IMG/VR virus record: IMGVR_UViG_3300017973_000001
Coordinates: 1-64,000 of that record
Reading direction: 5' to 3' (one strand)
Length of the DNA stretch: 64,000 nt
DNA from: a virus
Positions within the stretch are counted from its first letter, which is position 1; the number at the start of each line of letters is the position of its first letter. Positions 37,265-44,520 of the stretch are shown piece after piece. Position numbers and translations under genes: made by a program. Below the pieces are notes generated by a model that saw only the letters and a list, made by a program, of their open reading frames with translations, had not been told where the DNA came from and did no database searches.

Positions 37265-37454
37265 ATGGAAAACAACTCAATACACCGACAAGCTATTTAC
37301 TTACTGTACTTATTGTGGTGAGGCTATCTATCATGGTGAAGAATGTTTAAAAGGCGACTTTGACGGTATTGATGAGTACTTACATGAAGATTGTCTAACT
37401 GACTTTACTAACGAACGTTTTAGAATACATAGTGTAATTGGAGGGGAAGAATAA
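37251..37454 (+). CDS. Small zinc-binding protein
   Basis: A 67-aa protein starting at ATG 37251 after GAACGTGAGA. It has C-T-Y-C-G-E, then H-G-E-E-C and H-E-D-C, a treble-clef-like zinc arrangement. It overlaps both neighbouring genes, which indicates a tightly packed operon. Function unknown. Confidence 0.6.
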   Translation: MDYDKWKTTQYTDKLFTYCTYCGEAIYHGEECLKGDFDGIDEYLHEDCLTDFTNERFRIHSVIGGEE

Positions 37455-37987
37455 TGGAACATTGGCAAGTAGTCGATAGCGTAAATCAATATGAATCAAG
37501 AGCATTAGTTGACGCTAATCTGAAGAAAGCCGGTTTACCGTTACCTCCAAAGCCACAAAATGCTGAGAACTTATACCAGGAGTGGGAAATGATTAAAGGT
37601 AAACATGGTGGGGTGGCCAACATTCCTTTTAGGGAATTAGGTGACTTTTTGGACAAGTGGACGGGGCTAGTTTCCTATGCTCGTTGGGTTGAAGCAATAG
37701 CTGACATAGATATGCAGACTGCTAGAGAAATAAGGGACACAATTAAAAAACAATTGTTCACACTACAACCTGGGGGACGGGAGCAAAAAGACGCTCTTGT
37801 TCAAACTGACCCTTTATATATTAAGTATGAAGTTACGTTTACTAAGAATTTAGCTATGTATACTGCGACAAAAGCTCTTAGGGAAGGGTATGAATATCGT
37901 ACTAATTCTATCTCAAGGGAAATAACTCGTAGAGGTAATGATATTTCAGATACTAGACGTAGTAATAATAGAGGTTCTACCGTGTAA
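37454..37987 (+). CDS. Unknown protein ending the replication operon
   Basis: A 177-aa, largely helical protein with a basic C-terminal tail (S-R-E-I-T-R-R-G-N-D-I-S-D-T-R-R). GGAGGGG precedes the ATG, which overlaps the previous stop. It has no recognisable domain. The charged tail could bind nucleic acid. A strong sigma-A-like promoter begins just after its stop codon. Confidence 0.5.
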   Translation: MEHWQVVDSVNQYESRALVDANLKKAGLPLPPKPQNAENLYQEWEMIKGKHGGVANIPFRELGDFLDKWTGLVSYARWVEAIADIDMQTAREIRDTIKKQLFTLQPGGREQKDALVQTDPLYIKYEVTFTKNLAMYTATKALREGYEYRTNSISREITRRGNDISDTRRSNNRGSTV

Positions 37988-37990
37988 ATA

Positions 37991-38019
37991 TTGACTATAA
38001 GCACATAATAGGCTATAAT
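37991..38019 (+). promoter_or_regulatory. Strong sigma-A-like promoter with AAGCACATAATA box in the spacer
   Basis: TTGACT (37991-37996), a 17-base spacer and TATAAT (38014-38019) are close to consensus. The spacer contains AAGCACATAATA, the box also found at the recombinase and rep promoters. A repressor bound here would block RNA polymerase directly. Confidence 0.8.
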
Positions 38020-38025
38020 GAAGGC

Positions 38026-38122
38026 CGACATACATAGAATAAAGTTCTCTTATTTTCATTGTCTTTGAAACATGCTTCTATGAAAAAATCCTTCTACTTA
38101 TGGTGGGTAGAGGGATTTTTTT
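38026..38122 (+). ncRNA. Candidate small RNA or leader of about 95 nt
   Basis: A near-consensus promoter is followed by about 95 bases without a good coding frame and then a strong intrinsic terminator (AAAATCCTTCTAC with GTAGAGGGATTTT, T7). CATAGAA near 38033 can pair with TTCTATG near 38077. It may be an independent small RNA or an attenuated leader of the gene at 38265. Confidence 0.5.
38083..38122 (+). terminator. Intrinsic terminator of the short transcript
   Basis: A stem of about 13 bp with one G-U pair and a short loop (TTATGGTGG) is followed by seven T. Confidence 0.8.
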
Positions 38123-38212
38123 ATGGAAATAAAAATGACTCAAACCGGAGGGAATGAGCCATCTTTTGTAAGTAGTTATCGGTTAAAGCGATAACGCTAA
38201 TGAAAACTTCTA

Positions 38213-38242
38213 CTAACTGTAGTTTAACCTAAAATATATAAG
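38213..38242 (+). promoter_or_regulatory. Possible phage-type promoter
   Basis: CTAACT, an 18-base spacer and TATAAG resemble the TTAA(T/C)T set. An AGTTTAACC box (38221-38229) lies in the spacer. It is less certain than the other members because the -35 box is off consensus. Confidence 0.4.
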
Positions 38243-38264
38243 AGGTCAACTGGGGGAAAATAAC

Positions 38265-38714
38265 ATGGCAAAGAAAAATGTTGTATCAAAAGAATTACTG
38301 GAAAAGTTCAACGTATGGAGAAAAGAATCACGAAAATTAGAACGTGAGATAGAAATATTTGTTGAGAATAAAAAACAACAAATAAAAATAGAATTGATGG
38401 AACTATTTGATGACAGAAAAGAAGAAATAATGGATAGAAAAGCTGACATTTGGGATGAGGTTTATGCTGAGCTAGGACTTAATCCGGACCAACCACATAC
38501 AATCGACGCTAGAACTGGTGAAGTAAAACTTGATACGGATGAAGAAGTAGAAATTAATGGTAAAGACTTAGCTCAATTTTTAGGTAAACTTATTGGTGCT
38601 AAGCCAGGTAATATTAAAAAAGCTACTGCTAAAGTTAGAAAGACACCGGAGACTGCCAAAGGACAAGTAGTTGATTTATTCAATGGTGATAAAGGTAACG
38701 ATAACGTACATTAA
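38265..38714 (+). CDS. Coiled-coil protein, unknown
   Basis: A 149-aa protein. The first 65 residues are a highly charged helix (S-R-K-L-E-R-E-I-E-I-F-V-E-N-K-K-Q-Q), probably a coiled coil. A small linker domain and a basic patch (K-K-A-T-A-K-V-R-K) follow. CTGGGGGAAAATAAC precedes the ATG. No family was recognised. Confidence 0.55.
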   Translation: MAKKNVVSKELLEKFNVWRKESRKLEREIEIFVENKKQQIKIELMELFDDRKEEIMDRKADIWDEVYAELGLNPDQPHTIDARTGEVKLDTDEEVEINGKDLAQFLGKLIGAKPGNIKKATAKVRKTPETAKGQVVDLFNGDKGNDNVH

Positions 38715-38729
38715 TAGGAGGGCGCATTG

Positions 38730-39053
38730 TTGAAAGAGTTTAATTGGTTTAAAAATAAAAGGTTTAATATTCTTCAGTGCGTCAACGGTAGAGTCTACGT
38801 TTACATTAGTCCGTTAATATATGGGTGGCAAGCTCAAATGTACCAACGTGGGAATGTTAGTATGTGTGAGCTTGAAGTAAGGACTTCCAATACTGGCGCT
38901 CCTGGTCTTGAAAAGATGAAAGAGATTGCTGAGCAGTGGTTAACTCAATATGCTGACGGTGATGTAGATAGATATTCAAAAGATAAATACAATATAGCTA
39001 ATCCGAACGGTGTATGGGGGAAAGATCGTGGAAGAAAAGAATATTGGATATAG
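38730..39053 (+). CDS. Unknown protein, TTG start
   Basis: A 107-aa protein. Two adjacent TTG codons can start it; the one at 38730 is seven bases from GGAGGG, the other four. It is beta-rich with many aromatic residues (V-Y-V-Y-I-S-P-L-I-Y-G-W). Its end overlaps the next gene by 26 bases. Function unknown. Confidence 0.5.
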   Translation: MKEFNWFKNKRFNILQCVNGRVYVYISPLIYGWQAQMYQRGNVSMCELEVRTSNTGAPGLEKMKEIAEQWLTQYADGDVDRYSKDKYNIANPNGVWGKDRGRKEYWI

Positions 39054-39495
39054 TAATCAACATACTAATAAACATATACGTATGCTTAAGATGTTTACAA
39101 TCATCTTAGCAGTATACTTAGCAGTGACAATTATAACTGGCATTATTGCAGTAGGGTTCAGTGTTAAATGGGCTGATTCACTATCAAAGTATGTTTCATT
39201 AGTCGGTAGTGCATTAGTTATAGGATTCATTATTGCTTCAGTCAGAAATTATTTAGCTAGCTCTAAAGAGTCTGAGCGTAGGCAAGAAGAATTACGTAGG
39301 GACTTAGAAAAGTTTGAAGAAGAAAATAAACAAAGGTTCCTTGACTTAGGTTTACCATTTAAAGACCCGGAGGATTTAGATGAATGGTTTGACCATAAAA
39401 AGTCACGTAGGATTGTTGTTTCAGTAAATTCAATTGCAATCCTTGTAAACGTTATAATTTTAATTAAAGATATTTATGAGATATGGTTTAAATAA
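39028..39495 (+). CDS. Membrane protein with three predicted segments
   Basis: A 155-aa protein with a GTG start (GGGGGAAAG upstream), preferred over an upstream ATG without a site. Hydrophobic segments lie at about residues 23-45, 57-77 and 132-150. A charged coiled-coil-like stretch of about 50 residues sits between the second and third. It could be a host-envelope-modifying or exclusion protein; this is a guess. Confidence 0.55.
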   Translation: MEEKNIGYSNQHTNKHIRMLKMFTIILAVYLAVTIITGIIAVGFSVKWADSLSKYVSLVGSALVIGFIIASVRNYLASSKESERRQEELRRDLEKFEEENKQRFLDLGLPFKDPEDLDEWFDHKKSRRIVVSVNSIAILVNVIILIKDIYEIWFK

Positions 39496-39519
39496 GTTGT
39501 TTTTGAACTTTTTAATGTA

Positions 39520-39528
39520 GGTTTAACC
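39520..39528. promoter_or_regulatory. GGTTTAACC palindromic box
   Basis: A 9-base near-palindrome found identically at 40408-40416 and in inverse orientation at 53290-53298, always between genes. It may be a regulator binding site. Confidence 0.35.
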
Positions 39529-39591
39529 TTGATTTAATGATACTTTTGGTCCATACTGAAATAGGTAATTTTTTTCCAATTTTATTATATA

Positions 39592-39624
39592 GGGAGATAG
39601 GGTTAAATTATCCTATCTCTTTTT
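39592..39624 (+). terminator. Intrinsic terminator
   Basis: GAGATAGG pairs with CCTATCTC around an eight-base loop and is followed by five T. It closes the operon that ends at 39495. Confidence 0.8.
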
Positions 39625-39655
39625 AATGTAAAAATTTTATTGAAGTCCCCACTGT

Positions 39656-39685
39656 TTAATTGTATTAATGCAACTAGATTATAGG
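39656..39685 (+). promoter_or_regulatory. Possible phage-type promoter
   Basis: TTAATT, an 18-base spacer and TATAGG. It is a weaker match of the TTAA(T/C)T set and lies close to the ribosome binding site of the gene at 39696. Confidence 0.35.
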
Positions 39686-39695
39686 AGTTAATAAA

Positions 39696-39992
39696 ATGAC
39701 TGAAGAAGAATACTTACAGTACTGGAAAAACCTATGGGCTGAAACGAACAAAGAAAATATAATATTGGAGAAGAAATTACAACTAGCTGAAAGAAAAATT
39801 AAGTATTTAACATATGATAGAGTTAAATATGATCCATATGAAGAACTTAGAAAACTTCAAGGAGAAATGGCTAAACTATTCGCAACACTCGAAGATATAT
39901 TTTTAATAGATTTAATGCAGTATTCACGAAAAGAAATAAAACAAAAAGCTAGGGAAGCTCTTGGGAGGGGTAAATTTTATGGAGAGAATTGA
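39696..39992 (+). CDS. Small helical protein, unknown
   Basis: A 98-aa, mostly helical and highly charged protein with a coiled-coil start (E-N-I-I-L-E-K-K-L-Q-L-A-E-R-K-I). AGGAG precedes the ATG. It overlaps the next gene by 14 bases. No family was recognised. Confidence 0.5.
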   Translation: MTEEEYLQYWKNLWAETNKENIILEKKLQLAERKIKYLTYDRVKYDPYEELRKLQGEMAKLFATLEDIFLIDLMQYSRKEIKQKAREALGRGKFYGEN

Positions 39993-40218
39993 CATTATAC
40001 GTGAACATATGACGCTAAATTGGACTGAAGAACAACAAGACAAACTTAGTAAAATTTATAGCTTAGTTTATGAGCTAATGTTTGAATTAGATAGTGATAA
40101 AGATAAGATAGATGAATTAAAAGCTATGTCTATGGTTTATGTACAAATTGAACCTATTATCTCAGGGGTTTGTATAAAACAATTTATTGGAGGAATGAAG
40201 GAGAAAGGTAACTATTAA
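39979..40218 (+). CDS. Small helical protein, unknown
   Basis: A 79-aa protein starting at ATG 39979 after GGGAGGGG. Helical and acidic (L-M-F-E-L-D-S-D-K-D-K-I-D-E-L). The stop lies in a terminator hairpin. Function unknown. Confidence 0.5.
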   Translation: MERIDIIREHMTLNWTEEQQDKLSKIYSLVYELMFELDSDKDKIDELKAMSMVYVQIEPIISGVCIKQFIGGMKEKGNY

Positions 40219-40229
40219 GTTACCTTTTT
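40204..40229 (+). terminator. Intrinsic terminator
   Basis: AAAGGTAACT pairs with AGTTACCTTT and runs into five T. Confidence 0.75.
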
Positions 40230-40290
40230 CTGATTCTAGTAGACATAATGTTTATTATAGGAAGTTCTAAAAATAGCAAAAAGAGGGGAC

Positions 40291-40435
40291 TTTTAGGTAA
40301 AATCCGAACAATTTTTGTTCCAGGTTTAACGGCCAAGTGATTTTTCCGAACGATTTTGAAGATCCCTGGATTCCGGAATTACCTAAAACCCGAACTATGA
40401 AAATATCGGTTTAACCTATTATTCTATGCTATAAT
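40291..40435 (+). promoter_or_regulatory. Complex regulatory region upstream of 40467
   Basis: A perfect 10-bp inverted repeat (TTTTAGGTAA at 40291-40300, TTACCTAAAA at 40379-40388) encloses a smaller one (GAACAA/TTGTTC, 40306-40320) and three CCGAAC copies lie nearby. GGTTTAACC (40408-40416) lies where the -35 box of a promoter with TATAAT (40430-40435) would be. There is no good TTGACA, which suggests activator dependence or tight repression. Confidence 0.5.
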
Positions 40436-40466
40436 TTACATATTACATAGTAAGGATGGTAGCAAC

Positions 40467-40991
40467 ATGCGAGGTATAAATGAAATATTAGACGTACTAG
40501 AGCAAGCAAAAGATGTTTTGGGAGGTTTGGCCGGAGTTGATTTTAACTACTCACCACGATCACTAGAAAAGCTTGAAGTAGCTCTTAACGATATGTTCCC
40601 TTTTGGTAGAAAGACAGATGTTGCAGTATCAATACTGATAGGAGTTTACTTAGGTGAAGTAATCGTTAGGAACATAAAAGAAGCAAGTTGGGGTGAGTTC
40701 AACACAAAAGACCCTTTTGAGACAGAAGTTATAGTAAAAAAAGGTGAGATGACTGGTCATGTAAAACCTTTATTGAGGGCGTATAAGTTCCTTAATAGAG
40801 ATAGAACTGACGCTTTATCAGTATTTTATTATATGAATAAAGCTATGCTAGAAGATAAATTAAAGCACAATACGGGGGCTGAGTGGCAAGAAGATGGTCC
40901 CTATATGTATCGCTCATTAAAAGTCACTAAAGAAGAACATGAAGCTGGCTTAAGCTACGAGCAAATACTTGAAAATAGAAAGAAAAACTAA
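40467..40991 (+). CDS. Unknown protein behind a complex promoter
   Basis: A 174-aa protein. F-N-Y-S-P-R-S-L-E-K-L-E and I-G-V-Y-L-G-E-V-I-V-R-N recall a broad bacterial family of unknown function, but no name can be given with confidence. It is the only gene between two terminators, and its upstream region has the densest set of inverted repeats in the window. The regulation suggests a decision or immunity role; that is inference. Confidence 0.55.
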   Translation: MRGINEILDVLEQAKDVLGGLAGVDFNYSPRSLEKLEVALNDMFPFGRKTDVAVSILIGVYLGEVIVRNIKEASWGEFNTKDPFETEVIVKKGEMTGHVKPLLRAYKFLNRDRTDALSVFYYMNKAMLEDKLKHNTGAEWQEDGPYMYRSLKVTKEEHEAGLSYEQILENRKKN

Positions 40992-41016
40992 AGGACGGAT
41001 TAATTTCCGTCCTTTT
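40990..41016. terminator. Bidirectional terminator
   Basis: AAAGGACGGA pairs with TCCGTCCTTT between two converging genes; both sides are A/T-rich. Confidence 0.8.
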
Positions 41017-41218
41017 CTATTGATGACATATGTAGATGGCCTAACACTTGTATTAATTGGCCCTCATCTGCAATTACTTCTTCAGCTTCACCATTTGTTG
41101 ACTCATTAATCTTGTCCTGGATCAACTGGGTGGCCGGGCTATCTTCACCAAAGAAAATTGTACATAACTGCAACCAGTTACCTAATGTACTATCCAGTCC
41201 CGTAGAAAGCTTTCTCAT
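41000..41218 (-). CDS. Small unknown protein
   Basis: A 72-aa protein. The ATG at 41218 follows GAGGAGTAATAAT; an in-frame ATG at 41233 overlaps that site and is less likely. Acidic and helical, without known motifs. It is the last gene of a three-gene leftward operon. Confidence 0.5.
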   Translation of the reverse strand: MRKLSTGLDSTLGNWLQLCTIFFGEDSPATQLIQDKINESTNGEAEEVIADEGQLIQVLGHLHMSSIEKDGN

Positions 41219-41229
41219 ATTATTACTCC

Positions 41230-41466
41230 TCATCCAAACGATTTTCTAGCGTCTGCTTCATTATCGAATAATCTACAGCCCCAATAAGTTAATTGGTCTG
41301 CGTTGTAATATGTAGCAAACTCCGGATTTTTAAGTGCGTATAGATCACAAGCCTCCTGGAAAGAAGTTGCTTTCTCAGAACCGAAATAATTTGCAAATCC
41401 ATATTCACCAGTTGCTCTAAATCCTTCAGACCATATATGGTAAATTTTTTCATTTACTTTAGTCAT
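41230..41466 (-). CDS. Small unknown protein
   Basis: A 78-aa protein with a GGAGGAAGGG site before ATG. Rich in aromatic residues (Y-G-F-A-N-Y-F-G). Middle gene of the leftward operon at 41.0-42.0 kb. Function unknown. Confidence 0.5.
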   Translation of the reverse strand: MTKVNEKIYHIWSEGFRATGEYGFANYFGSEKATSFQEACDLYALKNPEFATYYNADQLTYWGCRLFDNEADARKSFG

Positions 41467-41470
41467 TGTC

Positions 41471-41980
41471 TTACCCTTCCTCCTTATATTTAACGTCCCC
41501 TAATCCTATTACCCAATCAAACTTCCATCTGAACCAATGAGTTGATTCACAGTCCCACCCGTACATGCTATATTCAGACCAACGAGTAGCCCACTGCCCT
41601 TCTCTAGTTAAACTAACTGCGTCATAATCTTCAGCTACTTTATTAAAGTCAATGGTACCGAATGTTCTAAAATCGTTAAAAAAAGCAAGTGGCCCTTCAG
41701 TTACCGGATACTTTTCCATTAAATGTTTTGCCGACATCTCATCATTTACTGTATAAATACGTGCGTCCTTAGAAGGTACTAGAATACTAGAAGCCCATTT
41801 CCCATCTTTAGGTACCCTAAATTCTTCAGCCAAGCACCACTGTACCCAGTCGCTCCCGTATTCACTTTCATATGTAGAAGTCCATAATCCTCCACCGGCT
41901 TTAATTGCTAAGTGTGGTACCAACGGTCTCAGTTGGCCTTTAACTAAATTACTATTACCTACGTGTAATTGTTTCTCCAT
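41471..41980 (-). CDS. Unknown protein with a G-G-L-W-T-S-T-Y motif
   Basis: A 169-aa protein. Its core G-G-L-W-T-S-T-Y, S-D-W-V-Q-W-C and later many Trp recall a set of bacterial and phage proteins of unknown function, which I cannot name with certainty. It is first in an operon whose extended -10 promoter carries a GCACATAAT box, so it is probably controlled with the recombinase and rep genes. Candidate functions, such as host modification, are unproven. Confidence 0.5.
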   Translation of the reverse strand: MEKQLHVGNSNLVKGQLRPLVPHLAIKAGGGLWTSTYESEYGSDWVQWCLAEEFRVPKDGKWASSILVPSKDARIYTVNDEMSAKHLMEKYPVTEGPLAFFNDFRTFGTIDFNKVAEDYDAVSLTREGQWATRWSEYSMYGWDCESTHWFRWKFDWVIGLGDVKYKEEG

Positions 41981-42040
41981 GTTGTTTATATCCCCTTACA
42001 TACAAAAACCCACCCTACATGAGAGTGGTAAAAATAATAA

Positions 42041-42060
42041 CATTATGTGCATTATACCAT
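42041..42060 (-). promoter_or_regulatory. Extended -10 promoter with GCACATAAT box
   Basis: On the minus strand TGGTATAAT (TATAAT at 42051-42056) is directly followed by TGCACATAATG (42041-42051). The box therefore overlaps the transcription start. No good -35 was seen, as expected for an extended -10 promoter. Confidence 0.55.
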
Positions 42061-42131
42061 ACTTATTAACCTATAAATATCTTACATTTGGACCAAAAAT
42101 CGTCACCTATTTTTTAAAAATTTCACGTACC

Positions 42132-42151
42132 ATAAGTTTAAGAAAACTTAT
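42132..42151. repeat. Perfect 8-bp inverted repeat
   Basis: ATAAGTTT and AAACTTAT around AAGA, in the divergent region between the leftward operon and recA. It could be an operator or small hairpin. Confidence 0.4.
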
Positions 42152-42181
42152 ATTTAAAAAATAAATTCTTTAAGGTTTGCT

Positions 42182-42210
42182 TTAATCGACTCTCCCCTAC
42201 TTCGTATAAA
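42182..42210 (+). promoter_or_regulatory. Phage-type promoter of recA
   Basis: TTAATC, a 17-base spacer and TATAAA preceded by TTCG; 21 bases before the recA ATG. Confidence 0.6.
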
Positions 42211-42231
42211 TTAACCGAGGGAGTGATTAAA

Positions 42232-43290
42232 ATGGATCAAAATGAATTACTTCAAAAAATACGTTCAGAATTTGGTGAGCAATCAATGTTCATCTTAGGT
42301 AAAGAAGAAAAATTAATGGATATTAAGGTGCGCCCTTCGGGTTCCCTTCTATTAGATATAGCTTTGGGTGGTGGCTACCCTCAAGGTAGAGTACTTGAAC
42401 TTAATGGTAGAGAAAAGTCCGGTAAGACAACATTACTTAATCTATTAATTGCTGAGTCTCAACTACTTGAACCGGAAAAGACTTGTGCGATTATCGACCT
42501 GGAACACTCTTTTAATCCGGAGTGGGCTAAGAAATTGGGTGTTGATGTAGATAAATTATTCATTACTCAACCGGATACCTACGCTGAGAAAATATTTGAA
42601 ATGATAGAGTTTATGCTGAAAAGTAAAAAGTTCTCTATTATTGGATTAGATTCTATAGCCGGTTTAATCTCAAAAGCTGAGATCGAGGAAGAAAACTATG
42701 AGAATAACTCCCAGGTTGGTGGAACGTCTAAGTTAAATGCTAGAGCAATGAGGAAAATTGTTAATAGTGGTCTTTTAACAGACAGTGGGACAAGCCTGGT
42801 ATTCATCAATCAATTACGTGATAAAATCGGTGGATTTTCTATGTATGGGCCACAGACTACTACGGGTGGTGGCCGAGCTCTGAAACATGCTTATAGCCAG
42901 GTTTTAGAAGTTTCTATTGGAGATTACTTCTCTAAAGGGCAAGGAGATAAAAAGAAAGTATTAGGTCAGCAGATTAAAGTAAAAGTTGCTAAGAATAAGA
43001 TAGCTCCCCCTTTCCGTACTGCTACGATTGATGTTTATTATGAAAATGGTATAGATCGTGTGAGAGAACTTGTACTGGTAGCTAAAGAGATCGGGGTTCT
43101 TCAAGGAACTAGTTGGCTGAAGTTTGTAAATCCTTCTACTGGTGAGATTTACTCAGATGAGGATGGTAAAGAAATTAAATGGAATGGTACAGATAAAACT
43201 TGTGAAGCCCTGGTACAAGATATACAAGAAAATAATGGTATCCTTTACTCACTTCTAGAAGCAACCGTACATGAGACACTTAGGGGGTAA
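42232..43290 (+). CDS. recA: RecA/UvsX-like recombinase
   Basis: A 352-aa RecA-family protein. Walker A is G-R-E-K-S-G-K-T-T near residue 60, followed by the catalytic Glu in D-L-E-H-S-F, Walker B S-I-I-G-L-D-S-I and loop L2 with Q-T-T-T-G-G-G-R-A-L. The ATG at 42232 follows GAGGGAG; a GTG nine bases earlier overlaps the site. It catalyses strand exchange and probably supports recombination-dependent replication together with SSB, the Cas4-like nuclease and the resolvases. Confidence 0.92.
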   Translation: MDQNELLQKIRSEFGEQSMFILGKEEKLMDIKVRPSGSLLLDIALGGGYPQGRVLELNGREKSGKTTLLNLLIAESQLLEPEKTCAIIDLEHSFNPEWAKKLGVDVDKLFITQPDTYAEKIFEMIEFMLKSKKFSIIGLDSIAGLISKAEIEEENYENNSQVGGTSKLNARAMRKIVNSGLLTDSGTSLVFINQLRDKIGGFSMYGPQTTTGGGRALKHAYSQVLEVSIGDYFSKGQGDKKKVLGQQIKVKVAKNKIAPPFRTATIDVYYENGIDRVRELVLVAKEIGVLQGTSWLKFVNPSTGEIYSDEDGKEIKWNGTDKTCEALVQDIQENNGILYSLLEATVHETLRG

Positions 43291-43295
43291 TCAAA

Positions 43296-43538
43296 ATGAC
43301 TATTGGAGTTAGCTTAATGGCAGTCGCTATTTCAATCGTTATATCATCTTTGATTAAATATAGTTTTTTAGCTTACAAGTCACGTATGAGTGACAAAATC
43401 TACAAAGAAGCATTAAATCATGTAATAGTTCATGATAAAGAGCAGATTATTCATTCAATTAGTGTAGGTGTTTTACGCAAATATGACGGGATGGTGCGAA
43501 ATGAAGCTGACCGAGTATACACGAAAGCTATCTCATAA
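43296..43538 (+). CDS. Small membrane-anchored protein
   Basis: An 80-aa protein with one N-terminal hydrophobic helix (residues about 5-25) and a charged helical tail. It starts five bases after the recA stop behind AGGGGG. Its end overlaps the next gene by 38 bases. Function unknown. Confidence 0.5.
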   Translation: MTIGVSLMAVAISIVISSLIKYSFLAYKSRMSDKIYKEALNHVIVHDKEQIIHSISVGVLRKYDGMVRNEADRVYTKAIS

Positions 43539-43848
43539 TGAAGTCTTAATTAATCTTTATGCAAGGCAATCATTAGTTTTAAAAGCTTTAGCTGATGTTC
43601 CGGACGGGGCAAGTGCAAGTGAACTAGCCTTACTAATCTATCAAAAAGGTTTAGTACCTACACCGGATCGTAACCGTACCCACCCTCGATTGAATGAGCT
43701 TGAAAAATTAGGTGTTGTTACTGCTCAAAGTAAACGTAGATGTAGGGTAACTGGTAAAACTGTATCAATCTATCGATTGGAGGACGGGGTTTATGAGCAA
43801 ATCATTAGGTCAGATGAGGAGCAATCGCCAGGAGAGACGGATAACTAA
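43501..43848 (+). CDS. Winged-helix DNA-binding protein
   Basis: A 115-aa protein; ATG 43501 is the likely start. Residues about 30-95 read as a winged helix: A-S-A-S-E-L-A-L-L-I-Y, R-T-H-P-R-L-N-E-L-E-K-L-G-V-V and a wing strand S-I-Y-R-L. Short phage proteins of this kind occur in replication and recombination operons. It may be a regulator or a nucleoprotein partner of RecA. The C-terminus is acidic and overlaps the next gene. Confidence 0.6.
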   Translation: MKLTEYTRKLSHNEVLINLYARQSLVLKALADVPDGASASELALLIYQKGLVPTPDRNRTHPRLNELEKLGVVTAQSKRRCRVTGKTVSIYRLEDGVYEQIIRSDEEQSPGETDN

Positions 43849-44149
43849 GTCTCTAAAAGAAATTGGTCTGCAAGCACGTCAGCAAATCAGCTCCGGTTCC
43901 TTATGGTTTGCTAAATCAGATGTAGTTTCTGAACTGCTTCAGATAGAAGCAAAAACAAAAGCTACTGAATCTAAGACTATTACTATTAAGAAAGAATGGC
44001 ATGACAAGATTGAGTTTGAAGCTTTTCAAAATAGCAAAGTTCCGGCCATTGTCTATTCTTTCGGTACCAACACAGACTACTTCGCTTTACGTGATAAAGA
44101 TTTTTTAGCGTTAATAGAAGAATTAGTTGAACTGAGGAAAGGTAAATGA
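43793..44149 (+). CDS. Second Holliday-junction-resolvase-like nuclease
   Basis: A 118-aa protein. After a basic N-terminus (R-S-N-R-Q-E-R-R-I-T-K-S) it has a PD-(D/E)XK core: L-L-Q-I-E-A-K-T (E-x-K), a segment K-T-I-T-I-K-K-E-W, and V-P-A-I-V-Y-S-F-G. This matches small phage Holliday junction resolvase-like nucleases. It follows recA in the operon, unlike the other candidate at 36920, and the two differ clearly in sequence. Confidence 0.65.
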   Translation: MSKSLGQMRSNRQERRITKSLKEIGLQARQQISSGSLWFAKSDVVSELLQIEAKTKATESKTITIKKEWHDKIEFEAFQNSKVPAIVYSFGTNTDYFALRDKDFLALIEELVELRKGK

Positions 44150-44496
44150 AGCAAATGAAAGTAATGACAGTAGGGTTTAACCCAACACAATTTAAAGAAG
44201 ATCACCGATTCCTATACGCTCACCATATTCCAGGTGTTCCGGAAGGGTTTACGGAAAAAGAGTATTATAGATTATGCGAGCGCCACTTATATTCTTCATA
44301 CGTAGTTATCGTTAATTTAGATAAAGTTCACTATGATATAGATGAAATCGTAGTTTTACATAAAGCATTTTTGGATAATAAACCAATCTTTGCTATTGGT
44401 GAGAACATTAATAAAACGTTTTTTGACCACTTCGTTACTCAGCACTTTTTAACCCTAGCTGAGCTCCACGATCACCTAACTGCTCACTATTTTTAA
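44146..44496 (+). CDS. Unknown, possibly nucleoside deoxyribosyltransferase-like
   Basis: A 116-aa protein coupled to the resolvase gene by a four-base overlap. The segment V-V-I-V-N-L-D-K-V-H-Y-D-I-D-E-I followed by K-P-I-F-A-I-G-E-N resembles the C-terminal half of nucleoside 2-deoxyribosyltransferase/DUF4406 proteins, which would suit nucleotide metabolism. The usual N-terminal substrate loop is not clear, so the assignment is weak. Confidence 0.45.
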   Translation: MKQMKVMTVGFNPTQFKEDHRFLYAHHIPGVPEGFTEKEYYRLCERHLYSSYVVIVNLDKVHYDIDEIVVLHKAFLDNKPIFAIGENINKTFFDHFVTQHFLTLAELHDHLTAHYF

Positions 44497-44520
44497 GAGA
44501 CCTAATTGGTCTCTTTTTTT
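44495..44520. terminator. Bidirectional terminator
   Basis: AAGAGACC pairs with GGTCTCTT around TAATT, with T7 following. It closes the recA operon and the leftward small membrane-protein gene. Confidence 0.8.
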
